NCBI GenBank assembly: GCA_025991245.1
Contig: BQMJ01000003.1
Coordinates: 186,001 to 250,000, forward strand
DNA length: 64,000 bases
Direction: 5' to 3'
Source: Galdieria partita
Taxonomy: Eukaryota > Rhodophyta > Bangiophyceae > Galdieriales > Galdieriaceae
Positions 53,028 to 63,488 of this stretch are shown here, piece after piece. The translations under genes and the position numbers were made by a program. The stretch's first letter is position 1. Every line of letters starts with the position of its first letter. The notes beneath the pieces were generated by a model. That model had not been told where the DNA came from, made no database searches, and saw only the letters and a list, made by a program, of their open reading frames with translations.

Positions 53028-54605
53028 TCAAAATATCACACTTTTCAACAGTTTAAGCTTTCCATTCTGCAAAGCTTCCTTCATAAGCGAAAGTCTCAAA
53101 GCTGGATGCGTCTTAGAAAACAAATGCAGACCAAATAAAAGACGTTGAAGAGAACCGATCAAATTGAAGTCTAGGAAATCCTTCCATTCCTTATCAGATA
53201 ACATAAAGAAAGCCCAAAAGAAGTCTCTCATGTCATTTAAAGGAATTTTGGAAAGATATTCACCACCAAACTGATAAAAGTCACGCTGTAAAATACGTTC
53301 ATGAGACCACAGTTCATTCCATATGGATATCGTTTTGTTCTTCGATAAAGGTTCATCATGAAGTAATGAATTCTCAATACTTTTAGCAAGAACTGGAGCC
53401 ATTTCCATTACTCGGGAAAACATATAACCAGTTGCCGGGTGAACCATTCCAGCCGAACCGCCAAATCCTAAGATATTTTGACTCAATGAAGGCATCGATC
53501 CACCCTAAATTCATCCAATTGTCATTTCATACAATTAGAAAAGCCATTTACATACCATAGGAATCAGACAAAACTCTTCTTCAAAAATATTTTTCACTTC
53601 GATTTGAAGAAAGTGCAGTCTCTTCAAGAGTCTTTCTTTCAAGTGCTCAAAGGTTACAGGTGGTTTACTGATTAGGGACGTTTCTTCAAGAAATACTCTG
53701 GTACTACTCATGGGCATGGCATACAAAAAAGTTGGAAACATAGATGACTGAGTCTTAGCTTCAAGACTGTCTTCCATATGAGAATCTCTAAAGTCCATCA
53801 ACAACATTTCATCAATAGGAAATGGATGTCTGGATACTTCGACATCGATTCCATACGCTACCTGAAATCCAGGATCATGTGGAGTATCGAACTTGACAAA
53901 ACTATTGAAATGACCCGTTGCGTCCACTACAAGACGACAAGTGAATTTCTCTTGTTGTGATGTTCTGCAAGAATAATATGACTGCTCTTGTATAATATCT
54001 TCAACGGAATCTTCCCAAAAAACAACACCATTTTCCTTACAAATATTCATTAGCCTTTTCTTCATTCTATTTCTATCAACTTTTCCATAAGCAAAAGGGA
54101 GTAAACGCGTCCTATTGTTGTCAAAGTGAATCCTCGTGTTGGACCAAATAGGAGAAAGACAATCAGTCAGTTGCAAACTCTCCATTCGGTCCAGCCAAAC
54201 ACCATAATTATTCTTCCAGGGTTTGTTTATATTAGGATCAATACAAACGACCTGTAAATTTCGCTCACTCAAAGCACGAGCTAATGCCAAACCAGCTGGA
54301 CCGCAGCCAATCACAACAACATCCACAACTTTGTCCACTGAACCAAGCAAAGAACTTTGTTTTGTATTTTCTTTTTTCTCTTTTTGTTCTTCTGTACTGA
54401 TAGAAGACTTTACGCTTTTCTTGGATAGAGTGTCACCTTTCATAAACAAACGATTACAAAAAGAGTAACAACGAGGGCAACTAGTACGTCGTTGACATAT
54501 CCTCAAATCAAACGCTCTTATTCTAACATTGTCTTTAATGTCGCGTCTGAGAAAGCTTTGACATCTATCTATCTTCAATCTATAGTATATTTCCAAAAAA
54601 GCCAT
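53028..54605 (-). CDS. Lycopene cyclase (LCY beta/epsilon family), plastid carotenoid enzyme, 508 aa
   Basis: Exon 1 is 54605-53556 and exon 2 is 53504-53028, with a 51-nt intron. Residues 1-90 are basic, Ser/Cys-rich and act as a likely transit peptide. The dinucleotide site DVVVIGCGPAGLALARALSE is followed by NYGVWLDRMESL, LVVDATGHFNSFV, GFQVAYGIDVEV, the catalytic VFLEETSLIS (FLEET motif) and FGGSAGMVHPATGYMFSRVM. These mark the plant/cyanobacterial lycopene cyclase family, which closes the ionone rings of carotenes. Beta and epsilon types cannot be told apart by eye. The gene shares a 44-bp divergent start region with a bZIP gene. Confidence 0.92.
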
Positions 54606-54649
54606 AATGCCGTTTACCACACAGTGTTCCCCCACTTATCGGTGCTTTC
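54606..54649. promoter_or_regulatory. 44-bp region between divergent start codons (lycopene cyclase / bZIP)
   Basis: Only 44 bases separate the two ATGs, so both 5' UTRs and the core promoters must overlap or extend into the opposite coding sequence. It includes AACACTGTGTGG-type and CCACTTATCGG sequence but no confident motif. Confidence 0.45.
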
Positions 54650-54961
54650 ATGGCAACTGATGAGTTGGACGACAAGAGAATACCTGTAGAATTAAAGGAG
54701 AAAGTGTTAAGTTTACCTCCAAGCCAGTTGACTCATGAAGAAAAAAGGTTGAGAAGAATTTTTCGCAACCGGGCATCGGCTGAACGTTCTAGAAAGCGGA
54801 TGCTCAAGTTATTGGAAGAGCTTGAAGAAGAGTACTTGTCTCTTAAGAAGAAAGTTGAGAGTCTGCAGTCTGTAAAAGTGGAAAACGCTAAACTGAAACA
54901 ACAGCTGAAAGACTTGGATAGTTCGTTGGAGGATTTGGCTACAGGCGTGTTTACTTTTTAA
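54650..54961 (+). CDS. bZIP transcription factor, 103 aa
   Basis: This is a single exon. The basic region KRLRRIFRNRASAERSRKRM contains the N-x7-R signature (NRASAERSR). It is followed by a leucine zipper with heptads LLEELEEEYLSLKKKVESL, VENAKLKQQLKDLDSSLEDL. The protein is almost nothing but the DNA-binding and dimerisation domain, so it may act as a homodimer or a heterodimer partner or repressor. It is divergent from lycopene cyclase, and the tight spacing suggests co-regulation or direct control of that gene, which is inference. Confidence 0.9.
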   Translation: MATDELDDKRIPVELKEKVLSLPPSQLTHEEKRLRRIFRNRASAERSRKRMLKLLEELEEEYLSLKKKVESLQSVKVENAKLKQQLKDLDSSLEDLATGVFTF

Positions 54962-55152
54962 ACTGCTTCGTGTTGTGGAGAGTCAAAGTACAAAAGCATG
55001 CCAATCTATTCATTTATGATCCAGAATGACTGTCAACGCACCCTCAGAATGTCAATGGACGTAAGGACGACTGTTACAAGGTCGTGTATTGGATGCTGTA
55101 GAGACACATTGTTTAGTGAAATTTCTTGATTGTCATTGTGTTGATTCAAAAT

Positions 55153-56215
55153 ATGAGAAAAATTGGTTGGATACTTTTGAATGTTGCTACATTCTGCCTG
55201 TTTTTATATTTAGATTGGGCATTTTCAGGTTTTAACGCTCTGCACTTGGTATGATCATTAAATTGCGACGCCTATTTCTTTATTTAGTAGTTGTTTAGAA
55301 TCAAAAGTTTGTTTTGCATTTTGAACAGCGTAATTGTTCAAAGAATGGAACAAAAGAATACATTGCGAGTGAAAATATTTGTGTTTGTAAGACCGGATGG
55401 GAAACTGGTATTGACCAAAATCCAGCAACTCGAGTATACTGCAACATTTATGTTGGTTCTTCCACAAACAACTCAAGTGGTACTACATCCTCATCGTCTA
55501 CTACAATTACAGAATATTCTGTTGTAAGTTGCTCTTTGTTTTGGTCAATAGTACTCCTGAGTAGGGACTTTTGTAGATAATCATTATAGTAATTATCATT
55601 ATCATTGGTGTTTGCATATGTTGCTGTTGCCGCAGACCTTTAATTCAGTGTATGCAAGATTGTTGTTGTGGATGTACAGAGTTTACTTCTTGGTCAAGTT
55701 TTGGTTCACAAAGGGGAACTTGTAAAAATTGTGCCTCATGCCATCGTCATGAAGGAATTCCATGTTCGTCCCATGTTAGCAGTCGATTTATTTCTACAAA
55801 TGATTGCATGCACTGTCAACCTTCTGTACAACCAGTTTATATTCAGCAGCCGCCTTGTGCTTGGATGCAGCCTTCAGTAACAGCAGCACCTTTTGAACAT
55901 CCCAATGGCATTATACTATCCAATGAGTATCAAGGCATTGTTCAAAACAATATGAGGACTCCTGCATATAACTCAATTCTTTCCTCAAAGAGAAAATGGA
56001 AGCCACACAAGCAGAAAATCATTGACCAAACTGTACCAATACCCAATCAACATATTTCAAGGCCCAAAATTATGCCACCTTCTTATAGCGAAGTTACTTC
56101 AGTAGAAAGCGAAACCCAAGTATCAAACCCAGACTTTCAATATTCCTCTGTAGATCAGCGAAGAAAGAAAGGTCGACAGTCTCATAAGCATAAGCAGCAA
56201 GTAAGAAAAACCTGA
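55153..56215 (+). CDS. Type I membrane protein with EGF-like ectodomain and PPxY tail, 319 aa
   Basis: The exons are 55153-55248, 55299-55523 and 55577-56215, with introns of 50 and 53 nt. Exon 1 gives a signal peptide (ILLNVATFCLFLYLDWAFSG). The short ectodomain has an EGF-like pattern (NCSKNGTKEYIASENICVCK, TGWETG) and a Ser/Thr-rich stalk. The membrane helix IIIVIIIIIGVCICCCC sits at residues about 108-124, followed by palmitoylation-prone cysteines and CMQDCCCGC. The cytosolic tail is Pro/His/Gln-rich and holds PPSY at residues 274-277, a WW-domain ligand of the kind bound by NEDD4-type ligases. I do not recognise a family. It converges with HAP2. Confidence 0.7.
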
Positions 56216-56367
56216 TGCATTTTTGTCTTTCATTTTTGCCAGGTTTCCGTACGAAACTTCAAGTTGCATATATAGACAGTAAACTGAACCATTTGTGAGC
56301 AATATCTTCAGAATGAATTTTATAGCTTCGATTTTTTAAAAAGAAACGCGAATTGAAGCACCTCCTA

Positions 56368-58624
56368 TTAAGATTGGCGAGATTTGTATTTTTTATAATT
56401 CTGTCGTCGAACTGGTTGCGTTATTTTGTCACTCGCTGATTCTATGTAGGTCGCTATTGGTTCCGTATCATAACGATAAGCATATGGTGTGTCGACGATG
56501 TATCTCCGTTTCAGATGGTGATGGTGTTTTCGTGGAACATAGTAAACGGCTGGAGGAGGAGCAACATATGGAGTTGTATGATATGAGCTACTTGTGGAAG
56601 AGTCGTTTTGTTCGTGGTTGCGATGATTCCTTCCAGTTCGACTGCTTCTTTGAGGCATTTTAAACAAGTTCATAAGAAAGCTGAGACCAAAATGCATAAA
56701 TAATTTGATGCCAATGCAACCTCCAACAAGAAGCCCGATGACCACTAAAATTACGTACAGAATATTCAACCAACAACTGTGCTCAAAGAAGCAAATAATA
56801 TTAAAAAAGCTGCCACAACTTTTCTGACAAGCACTTGAGCTACCATAATTTGAAGAGGTTGTTCCATCAGATCCGCTCGGCTGACCAGCTTGTGGTCCAG
56901 TACTTACGTTGATACCAGCTGAGTCTATCCTAACTTTATAGCTGGAAATAGATTGACCTATGGAGTTTTGTAAGGAGATGTTACAGATGAAATTCCCTCC
57001 GTGAGTATCCTCCACATCTACTTGAAAGGTTATGTTTTTGGTTTGATTTGGCTGGATATAGACTTGCTGAGCCAAGATGGGAAGAATATTGTTGGGACAA
57101 GATGCGGTAACTTCATAAGCTGCTTCGACTTTACCAGTATTTTGTATAGTTATTGTCATTTTGCCATCTTTGGAATAAGCTTCAACGAGATTGACTTTTG
57201 CGTCAACTATTTTGCCTTCACTTACATCCACCACATGAAACAGACTTGCTGCTGCGAATTCTAATAAAATGTTGCTGCTTTGAATCCTATCTGTCCAAAA
57301 ACGCATCTTTGGGTTAGCTCCTGAAACGTCATTGCCATCAAAATCCCCAAAAAACTGAACAAAATAATTGCCTGAAGTCCCTTCCTTGAGTGCTTTGAGA
57401 TCGCTTTTGTAGAAATCTTCAAGCTGATTCCCAAGACAGGAGTTTACAGCACGAAGACAACGACTAGACTCGTCCTGAAATGCGGAGTAACTAACTCCGA
57501 CTTTGTTACATTCATCTCCTGATAGAGTTACTTGGTCAGTATCCACCAACATCCACTTGGCAATTTCTGATGGAATATCAGCGGTACGATTAAGACACCA
57601 CCATTGTGAGTCCTGACAATAATCGGGTTTCATTAGAAGTTTATTCGAGTAGGTTGGTGTTCCTTGCCAGGGTGAGAAGTCTCCAATATCTTGTATTTGT
57701 ATTCCATATTTGTCTGAATAAGCTAAAGGGCTTGTTGGTCCAACCTCAAACGTCTCCAGACTGCAGATACTATTGTTAACCACTGTAGTATTTAATGGAC
57801 ATCTGGAAATATTTACAGTAACCCAATAATACAACTAAAAAGTAAAGATGAATTTTAGACAATATAATAGCTCGTAGATCACCTACTTCATAAGTACCAA
57901 CTTTGAAGCCACTATACCAAAGCGGATCGAATCGTAAACAATGAGCTGCTTGACTCGGTTCTATCTGGAAAAGACTTCCTAATAAATTGCAGGAAAGTCC
58001 TTCTCGTGTTCCTTCTGCCAAGTAGTCAGAAACACCACACTGGCAACAAAATCCTTGGCTATTGTATATTCTATTAGCTATATCAATTTCATTCGGAGGA
58101 TTATAAGCGTAGCCACAAGTCGGATTGGAAGATCCCCAACTGTCCACACACGGATTTGTATATTCTTCCAATGGTCCATTCGAGTTGGCTTCATACACGA
58201 TTTCATAAGGTTGATTATTAAAGTCTTGCAAATACACCAAAGGATATTCTATCGCAATTTTGCTTTTACTCAAAGTTATATGAAGAGTATAATTGAAAAG
58301 ATATGCTTTGTTTGGGTCACTTGGATCTGTCAAAGGCTCAGATTGATTACTACCAAAGACCTTTGCGACAGTAGAGTCGACACCTTGTTGTCCATTAGCT
58401 ATTGCAAAGGTCACCACCTAAGTGAATAATATTTGAATTGCCCTTGTGACCAGAACTTCTTTGGTACTCACCCACTTTTTGTCACAATGAAGTGATGAAG
58501 AGCCATTGTTCGTACAACTTTGAATTTCACCAGCACTGGTCAAGGTTGCTCTACTAGCTGGACTGTAAAAAGACAAAACGCAGACGATTATATAAAAAAT
58601 AGTGCCTGGTTTCGTATGCTTCAT
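56368..58624 (-). CDS. HAP2: HAP2/GCS1 gamete fusogen, 716 aa
   Basis: The three exons are 58624-58472, 58417-57887 and 57834-56368, with introns of 54 and 52 nt. The signal peptide is GTIFYIIVCVLSFYSPASR. The ectodomain is cysteine-rich (GFCCQCGVSDYL, RSDP-like HCLRFDPLWYSGFKVGTYE). It carries the conserved HAP2-GCS1 block CLRAVNSCLGNQLEDFYKSD, LKALKEGTSGNYFVQFFGDF. One membrane span lies near residues 585-608 (ILYVILVVIGLLVGGCIGIK), followed by a basic/His-rich cytosolic tail (PRKHHHHLKRRY), as in other HAP2 proteins. HAP2 is a class II-like fusogen that merges gamete membranes. The family is known across eukaryotes. The gene is intact, with no stops or odd joins. Confidence 0.93.
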
Positions 58625-58800
58625 TACAAGCCGTCACAAGTTGCTCAATGAAGCCATGACTTTTGCACTACGAAAAATTATGACAAGTTGAAAGGGCAAA
58701 TTTATTTTCAGTGCAATCCAAAACCCCTTGAAAAGACACTTCATTGTCGCTCCAAGTCTGTTGATCTAAGATGACCCTTGGCATACTAGAAAATGTCTCC

Positions 58801-60060
58801 TTATTTATCCCGAGTATAACTAACAATAACTTTAGAATTCACGTTGTGCCTAATACCTTGTCTACTTACGAGTAATACTGAATCATAGGGACTACACAGG
58901 CTATTACAAGCAACGTCACGATAACAAAGATATAACGACCTCTTTTCTCACTTTTCACTGTTTCATTATTATTGACCGATTCATGGTCTTCTACTTTGAA
59001 CCAAGCACTCCAAGGAAAAATTTCTTTCCAACAGCTATAAAAACGAAAATATTTGTCAGGCTCTTACCAACCTCTAGAATTTCTCAGCTGGGACATTTCT
59101 CCTGTTATGACTTTCTCTACAATAGTGTATTTATTTAGATAATTGCCATTAGAGTTAAAGGAGCCGTTACTTGTTGAACACTCTGATAAAAGTATTTATC
59201 CATATTAGTGACTAAATTTCAAAGAAGGACTATTATACCTGAATCGATGGCACGAACAAGTTCTTGGTCCCGATCTTGTAAAGTTGGGTTATCGAGACCA
59301 AAAGATCGTAGCCAGCTTGTAGTCTCCTATTTGGTCTGTGAGGTACTAGACACGATAATGTTCAGGAAATACCAACCAGAGAAGAACGATGGTTTGCATA
59401 TGTATCCATGCTGGACAAATTTGCATATGGAAACGCTCCTGCACTCGTCATACTCTCTACAGGACTCGGAAACAAGCTACCAACTAGAAGCAAAATTGCT
59501 AAATTTCTAGCTCGTTGCAACCATACCAAAGAAATCGACTGTGAATCAAACGAGGAAGAAGATTGACAATGAACGCGGACTTATGAGCCGTTTTGAAGTT
59601 AAGTAAAATACTGTGAAAAACAGCTACCTACGATAACACTGCCTTTGTCCTCTGGTAGAAGTCTGGAAAGGCATACTGTAAAGTCTTTGTTTACGCGATA
59701 TCTGCTGCCAAGAACTTGTATGTTCGTGCTCTTGTTGCTTCATGCACATACGAGACCACTGAGGCTGTCCTGCGAGAAAAGCTATCATCTTCAAAAGGGT
59801 GAACAAGCAAAAACAATTTTATTGATGGATTTCCAGATTTTGTGTAATCACAACAATGAGAACTCGTCCATGTACTCAATGGAAATACAAATTTGGATTC
59901 AATCATTATTAAGCTGTGTCTGCCGGTAATTGAAAAAAAAATTGCATTTGAGTCCAAAGCACGTTCTGGTCTATTTTGTCCTTGTCACGCGATTTCTCAT
60001 ATTACCCAGAGGCGTCAAACTGCTCGTACTGAAGGCTTTGCAAATATGGTAGAATAAGTT
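58801..60060 (-). CDS. Intron-rich unknown protein with C-terminal membrane anchor (start unresolved)
   Basis: A chain of coding-like exons ends with KRGRYIFVIVTLLVIACVVP, MIQYYSYTRDK and a stop at 58803-58801, so the protein is tail-anchored. Upstream pieces are YLQSLQYEQFDASGPERALD, CDYTKSGNPSIKLFLLVHPF, RRTASVVSYVHEATRARTYK, LQRARNLAILLLVGSLFPSP, SWLRSFGLDNPTLQDRDQEL, NGNYLNKYTIVEKVITGEMS and FPWSAWFKVEDHESVNNNE. Reliable introns include 58820-58869 (50 nt) and others of 48-56 nt. Two joins need gaps of only 33-35 nt, and no ATG is found at the 5' end, where an in-frame TAG occurs. It may be a real gene with unresolved exons or one beginning to decay. The family is not recognised. Confidence 0.42.
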
Positions 60061-60131
60061 CTAGATAAAGCTATCCAAAGATTACATTTCTTCTACTCTG
60101 GAATAAAATCAGGTTCCTCATTTTCTCCATT

Positions 60132-63100
60132 CTACTTCCAACCAGGTGCAAATTGACCATAATCCTGCAGAACCATACCTTCGGCAAAACTTTGCGTAAA
60201 GGATGTTATAAATGGTGACTGGAAACCTGAATTCGTACTATTCGTCCTAGTCGACTTCAACTGTCCCGCAGCTTGAACATTGCTATGATTTTGCAAATCA
60301 TCTATAGGTTCTTGTTGTCTTATAGGCATAATATGTTGTCCAAATCCATTCGCTCCAAAGGGAAGGAAGTTCGAAAAGCTCATAGGACCATCTGGTACTG
60401 ATAATGTTGGTAAGGACAACTGCATAATATTCATACGACTTCCATCCAATCCTTGAAATTTCCTTGGCCTGGGAAACTGAACCAGGGAAGGCTTCAATCT
60501 CGAAAGGCTACCTTCCACAAGAACATCATTCTCTTTACAGTGTTGTAATAGGCATGACCACAACCATTTCTTTGCCAAAACTTTCGGATTCCCCAAAATA
60601 ATCAGGCCAAACCTTGCTCTTGTCAGAGCAACATTCAAACGACGTGGATCCGAAAGAAATCCAATACCTTGATGCTCATTCGAACGAACACAACTTAAAA
60701 TAATAAAGTCTTTTTCCCTTCCTTGAAAAGCATCAACTGAGGCAACTTCAACTTCCCTATATAATTCCATTCTCATCGTACCAGAGCGAAGAAAATGTTG
60801 TACAATAAATGCTCTTTGACCTTCATAAGGCGTAATTACTCCAATTCTTTGAGGATCGACTCCGTTCTTTAAAAAGTGAGAAACAATCTTCTCTACGGCA
60901 TCTGCTTCAACACGATTGAGAAACGAGGTACCTGACGCAGAAACTTCTTCAGGACCTGTCTGCACATAAAAGAAGAAAGGCTTCGTTTCAACAGGCCAAG
61001 GGAAACTAACACTAGCAGGCTTTCTTTCTGAGGCTGTAATGCCATTCTGCAAACTTCCCTCATAAAACATATTTGAAGGAAACTCTGTCAAACTTGGATG
61101 CATACGATACTGAATTGTGAGCCTGAGTGGACGAATACCCAACGCTACTAATCTTTCGAATAATGACTGACCAAAACCTGCTTTTGCCGCTGTCTTCGAG
61201 GTAACAACAGGACCAAGTTGGCAGTGGTCACCAACAAACACGACTTGTTTACATCCATGTATGAGTGGCAACAACGATTCCGGCTCTGTAGCCTGAGTGG
61301 CCTCATCAATAAGTACAGCACGAAATCTAAAATGGGCAATTCTTCTATCGCCTGCCGTTGTACATGTGCAACAAATAACATCCATCGACTCCAGTATTTC
61401 TCTTTCAAAATTTCTCTTCAAAGTTCGTAGTCGCTTATCATCTCTTTCATTCAATTCTCCCAATTCTTCGTGCAACTGAATCAACTTGACCAACTCTATG
61501 GCAGTCGGATTACTAGAGCTTTGATTTCGAAGTTTGTAATGTAGAGTGAGATGATCGACACTAGAAGAAACGGCTTCTCTTGACTTTGCACAGAGACGAA
61601 CAACATTAAGACCAGTACAGCTAATCTTTTCAGCTAACTGATCGACTGCAATATTACTTGGAGCACATACAAGAATTTGTCGGCTGCATTTACGAGTCTT
61701 TTGTCTCTGTGTTACACTCTTCACATTATTCGCCAAATGATAAACTATGGTTGCCGATGTTACCGTCTTACCAGTACCAGGCGGACCCTGAATAAGAGAT
61801 AAAGGTGACTCCAATGCAGCCTTCACTGCTGCTTTCTGTGAAGGATTCAATTCCGGAAGTCCAGGAGCATTCAAGTTGTTTGGAGGCTTAAATAAGTGAA
61901 TGCTTTGTCTGTTGACTTCATGACCTAATATTCTGTGATAAATATAGCCTGAAACAGATGTTTCATCTACCGCAAATGCTTGAAGTGCCTTTTGCATACG
62001 ATCAAAAGTTGTAGATTTCCAAATAACTTCGACACTAAAATCTTTGTGGCACTCGCGAGGTGCATTCGAGCTTGCTTTGCCACTTCTCAGCTCAAGCGCA
62101 ATCTCTTCATTTGCAGTGAATCCTTTCACATGTCCAGTGCATTCCCAGTTGCTCGCAGGATGCTTAAGACGTAACTCATCACCAACCAGAATTTTCAAAT
62201 CTCCTTCTGCAACTTGTGGCATTACAAAAAATGCAACAAGTTTCTTGTTCAAACCGACGTCCCAACGAACCGAAATGCCAGGACGTGACTGTTCTGCTTT
62301 GATTTTCATATCGTTGTCGGCTTCTAACTTCACCAAAGGACTAAATATGCCCTGATAATGGAAGCCATCATTGTAACGCAATAACACAGGGTGAGGTTCC
62401 TCACCGATAACTCCCTTCTCTAGGTCTTCAAGACTGGCATTTGGGTTCGTTTTCCACAGTTCCTCGAGTTTATTTACTTGTTCAGTTGAAACGTGACGCG
62501 CTCTGTTCAACTCTTTTTCAGTTGGAATGCGAACCAGCCAAGATAAAAATTGCCGATCTTCTATCAATGGCTGCCACTGTTCCAAGTCCCAGCCGACATC
62601 TTTCTTGGCAAGAGAATGCAAACAAGGTTCCCTACACAAAAGAACTACAACAGAGTCTCCTTGTGCAGGAACAAAGCCCAAAAGAAATACATTGCGAGTT
62701 CCACAATTGTAACATTCTAAGATAGTCTCCCCAAGTGGATTTTCTTCGTGCAAACAAACTTCCTTATGCCTCGTTCGAACCAAATGCATGATAATATGAG
62801 AACCCGGCGTTCCAAGTCTTGCATTACAAAACCATTTACCGTCTCTTACGTCTTTAACCATACAGGCAGGGTCATGTATACCACAGTAAGAACAAGCGTA
62901 ACTTGGCAATTGTGCCGGAATATCTTCTTCAACAAAGTCCTCGTCGTCCTCTTCAAACTCAAGTTCGGCAGCTTCCACTGCTGTCATACCTGTATATCCT
63001 CCCAAGCTTATATTTGCTTGTTCCTTCTCATCTAGCTCACTTTTATCCAAGGAAGTCGAACGTACTTCCTCCGAAACCAAAGTTTCAGCTTCATCTTCCT

Positions 63101-63170
63101 CAAGGAAGCTAAAGTCCTGTGCCACAGTTTCTTGTAAAATTTCAAACTCCTGATGCTCTCTTATATTCAT
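60132..63170 (-). CDS. UPF1: UPF1 RNA helicase, nonsense-mediated decay, 1012 aa
   Basis: This is an intronless gene from ATG 63170. Residues about 85-200 are the Cys/His-rich UPF2-binding domain ([54 protein letters not shown]). The SF1 helicase follows: [132 protein letters not shown]. The N-terminus is acidic, and the C-terminal 100 residues are short and poor in SQ/TQ pairs compared with animal UPF1. It unwinds RNP on transcripts with premature stops. A 12-codon open frame follows the stop but is not taken as coding. Confidence 0.95.
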   Translation of the reverse strand: MNIREHQEFEILQETVAQDFSFLEEDEAETLVSEEVRSTSLDKSELDEKEQANISLGGYTGMTAVEAAELEFEEDDEDFVEEDIPAQLPSYACSYCGIHDPACMVKDVRDGKWFCNARLGTPGSHIIMHLVRTRHKEVCLHEENPLGETILECYNCGTRNVFLLGFVPAQGDSVVVLLCREPCLHSLAKKDVGWDLEQWQPLIEDRQFLSWLVRIPTEKELNRARHVSTEQVNKLEELWKTNPNASLEDLEKGVIGEEPHPVLLRYNDGFHYQGIFSPLVKLEADNDMKIKAEQSRPGISVRWDVGLNKKLVAFFVMPQVAEGDLKILVGDELRLKHPASNWECTGHVKGFTANEEIALELRSGKASSNAPRECHKDFSVEVIWKSTTFDRMQKALQAFAVDETSVSGYIYHRILGHEVNRQSIHLFKPPNNLNAPGLPELNPSQKAAVKAALESPLSLIQGPPGTGKTVTSATIVYHLANNVKSVTQRQKTRKCSRQILVCAPSNIAVDQLAEKISCTGLNVVRLCAKSREAVSSSVDHLTLHYKLRNQSSSNPTAIELVKLIQLHEELGELNERDDKRLRTLKRNFEREILESMDVICCTCTTAGDRRIAHFRFRAVLIDEATQATEPESLLPLIHGCKQVVFVGDHCQLGPVVTSKTAAKAGFGQSLFERLVALGIRPLRLTIQYRMHPSLTEFPSNMFYEGSLQNGITASERKPASVSFPWPVETKPFFFYVQTGPEEVSASGTSFLNRVEADAVEKIVSHFLKNGVDPQRIGVITPYEGQRAFIVQHFLRSGTMRMELYREVEVASVDAFQGREKDFIILSCVRSNEHQGIGFLSDPRRLNVALTRARFGLIILGNPKVLAKKWLWSCLLQHCKENDVLVEGSLSRLKPSLVQFPRPRKFQGLDGSRMNIMQLSLPTLSVPDGPMSFSNFLPFGANGFGQHIMPIRQQEPIDDLQNHSNVQAAGQLKSTRTNSTNSGFQSPFITSFTQSFAEGMVLQDYGQFAPGWK

Positions 63171-63488
63171 AATTCTATTCTCAACACTATAAGTCTTCCA
63201 CAAAGTCGCTCATCCTTCCTTCAAGAATAGAACGATTCAATTCTAACAAATCAGAGCATTGTAGTCGATTCATTATAAAAGCCAGCAAACATTTCAAAGA
63301 ACTGGTAAAATAGAAACTTTAAATAAGTCGACTATGCATAGCAAATTCTAGGAAGGCTATCTTTCTATGGAATGCACATTTTCAAACTTGTAAACTTAAA
63401 GCGCCACGTCTTTTTGCATTGGAGTTCGTATCAAAGATTAAGGAGGGAGCTAGTCAAGAAACTGACGATGCACTCAAAACTGTAACTA
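63171..63488. other. Intergenic region upstream of UPF1
   Basis: About 318 bases lie between the UPF1 start and the 3' end of the PP2C gene (same strand). No open frame, RNA gene or repeat is recognised. Confidence 0.4.

Noticed and set aside
59208-59510. 100-codon plus-strand frame
   Set aside because: Antisense to minus-strand exons that have clear coding character and splice sites.
60084-60131. Acidic 12-codon extension after the UPF1 stop (readthrough)
   Set aside because: TAG A context lacks the known readthrough motif (CUAG), and UPF1 C-termini vary; treated as UTR.
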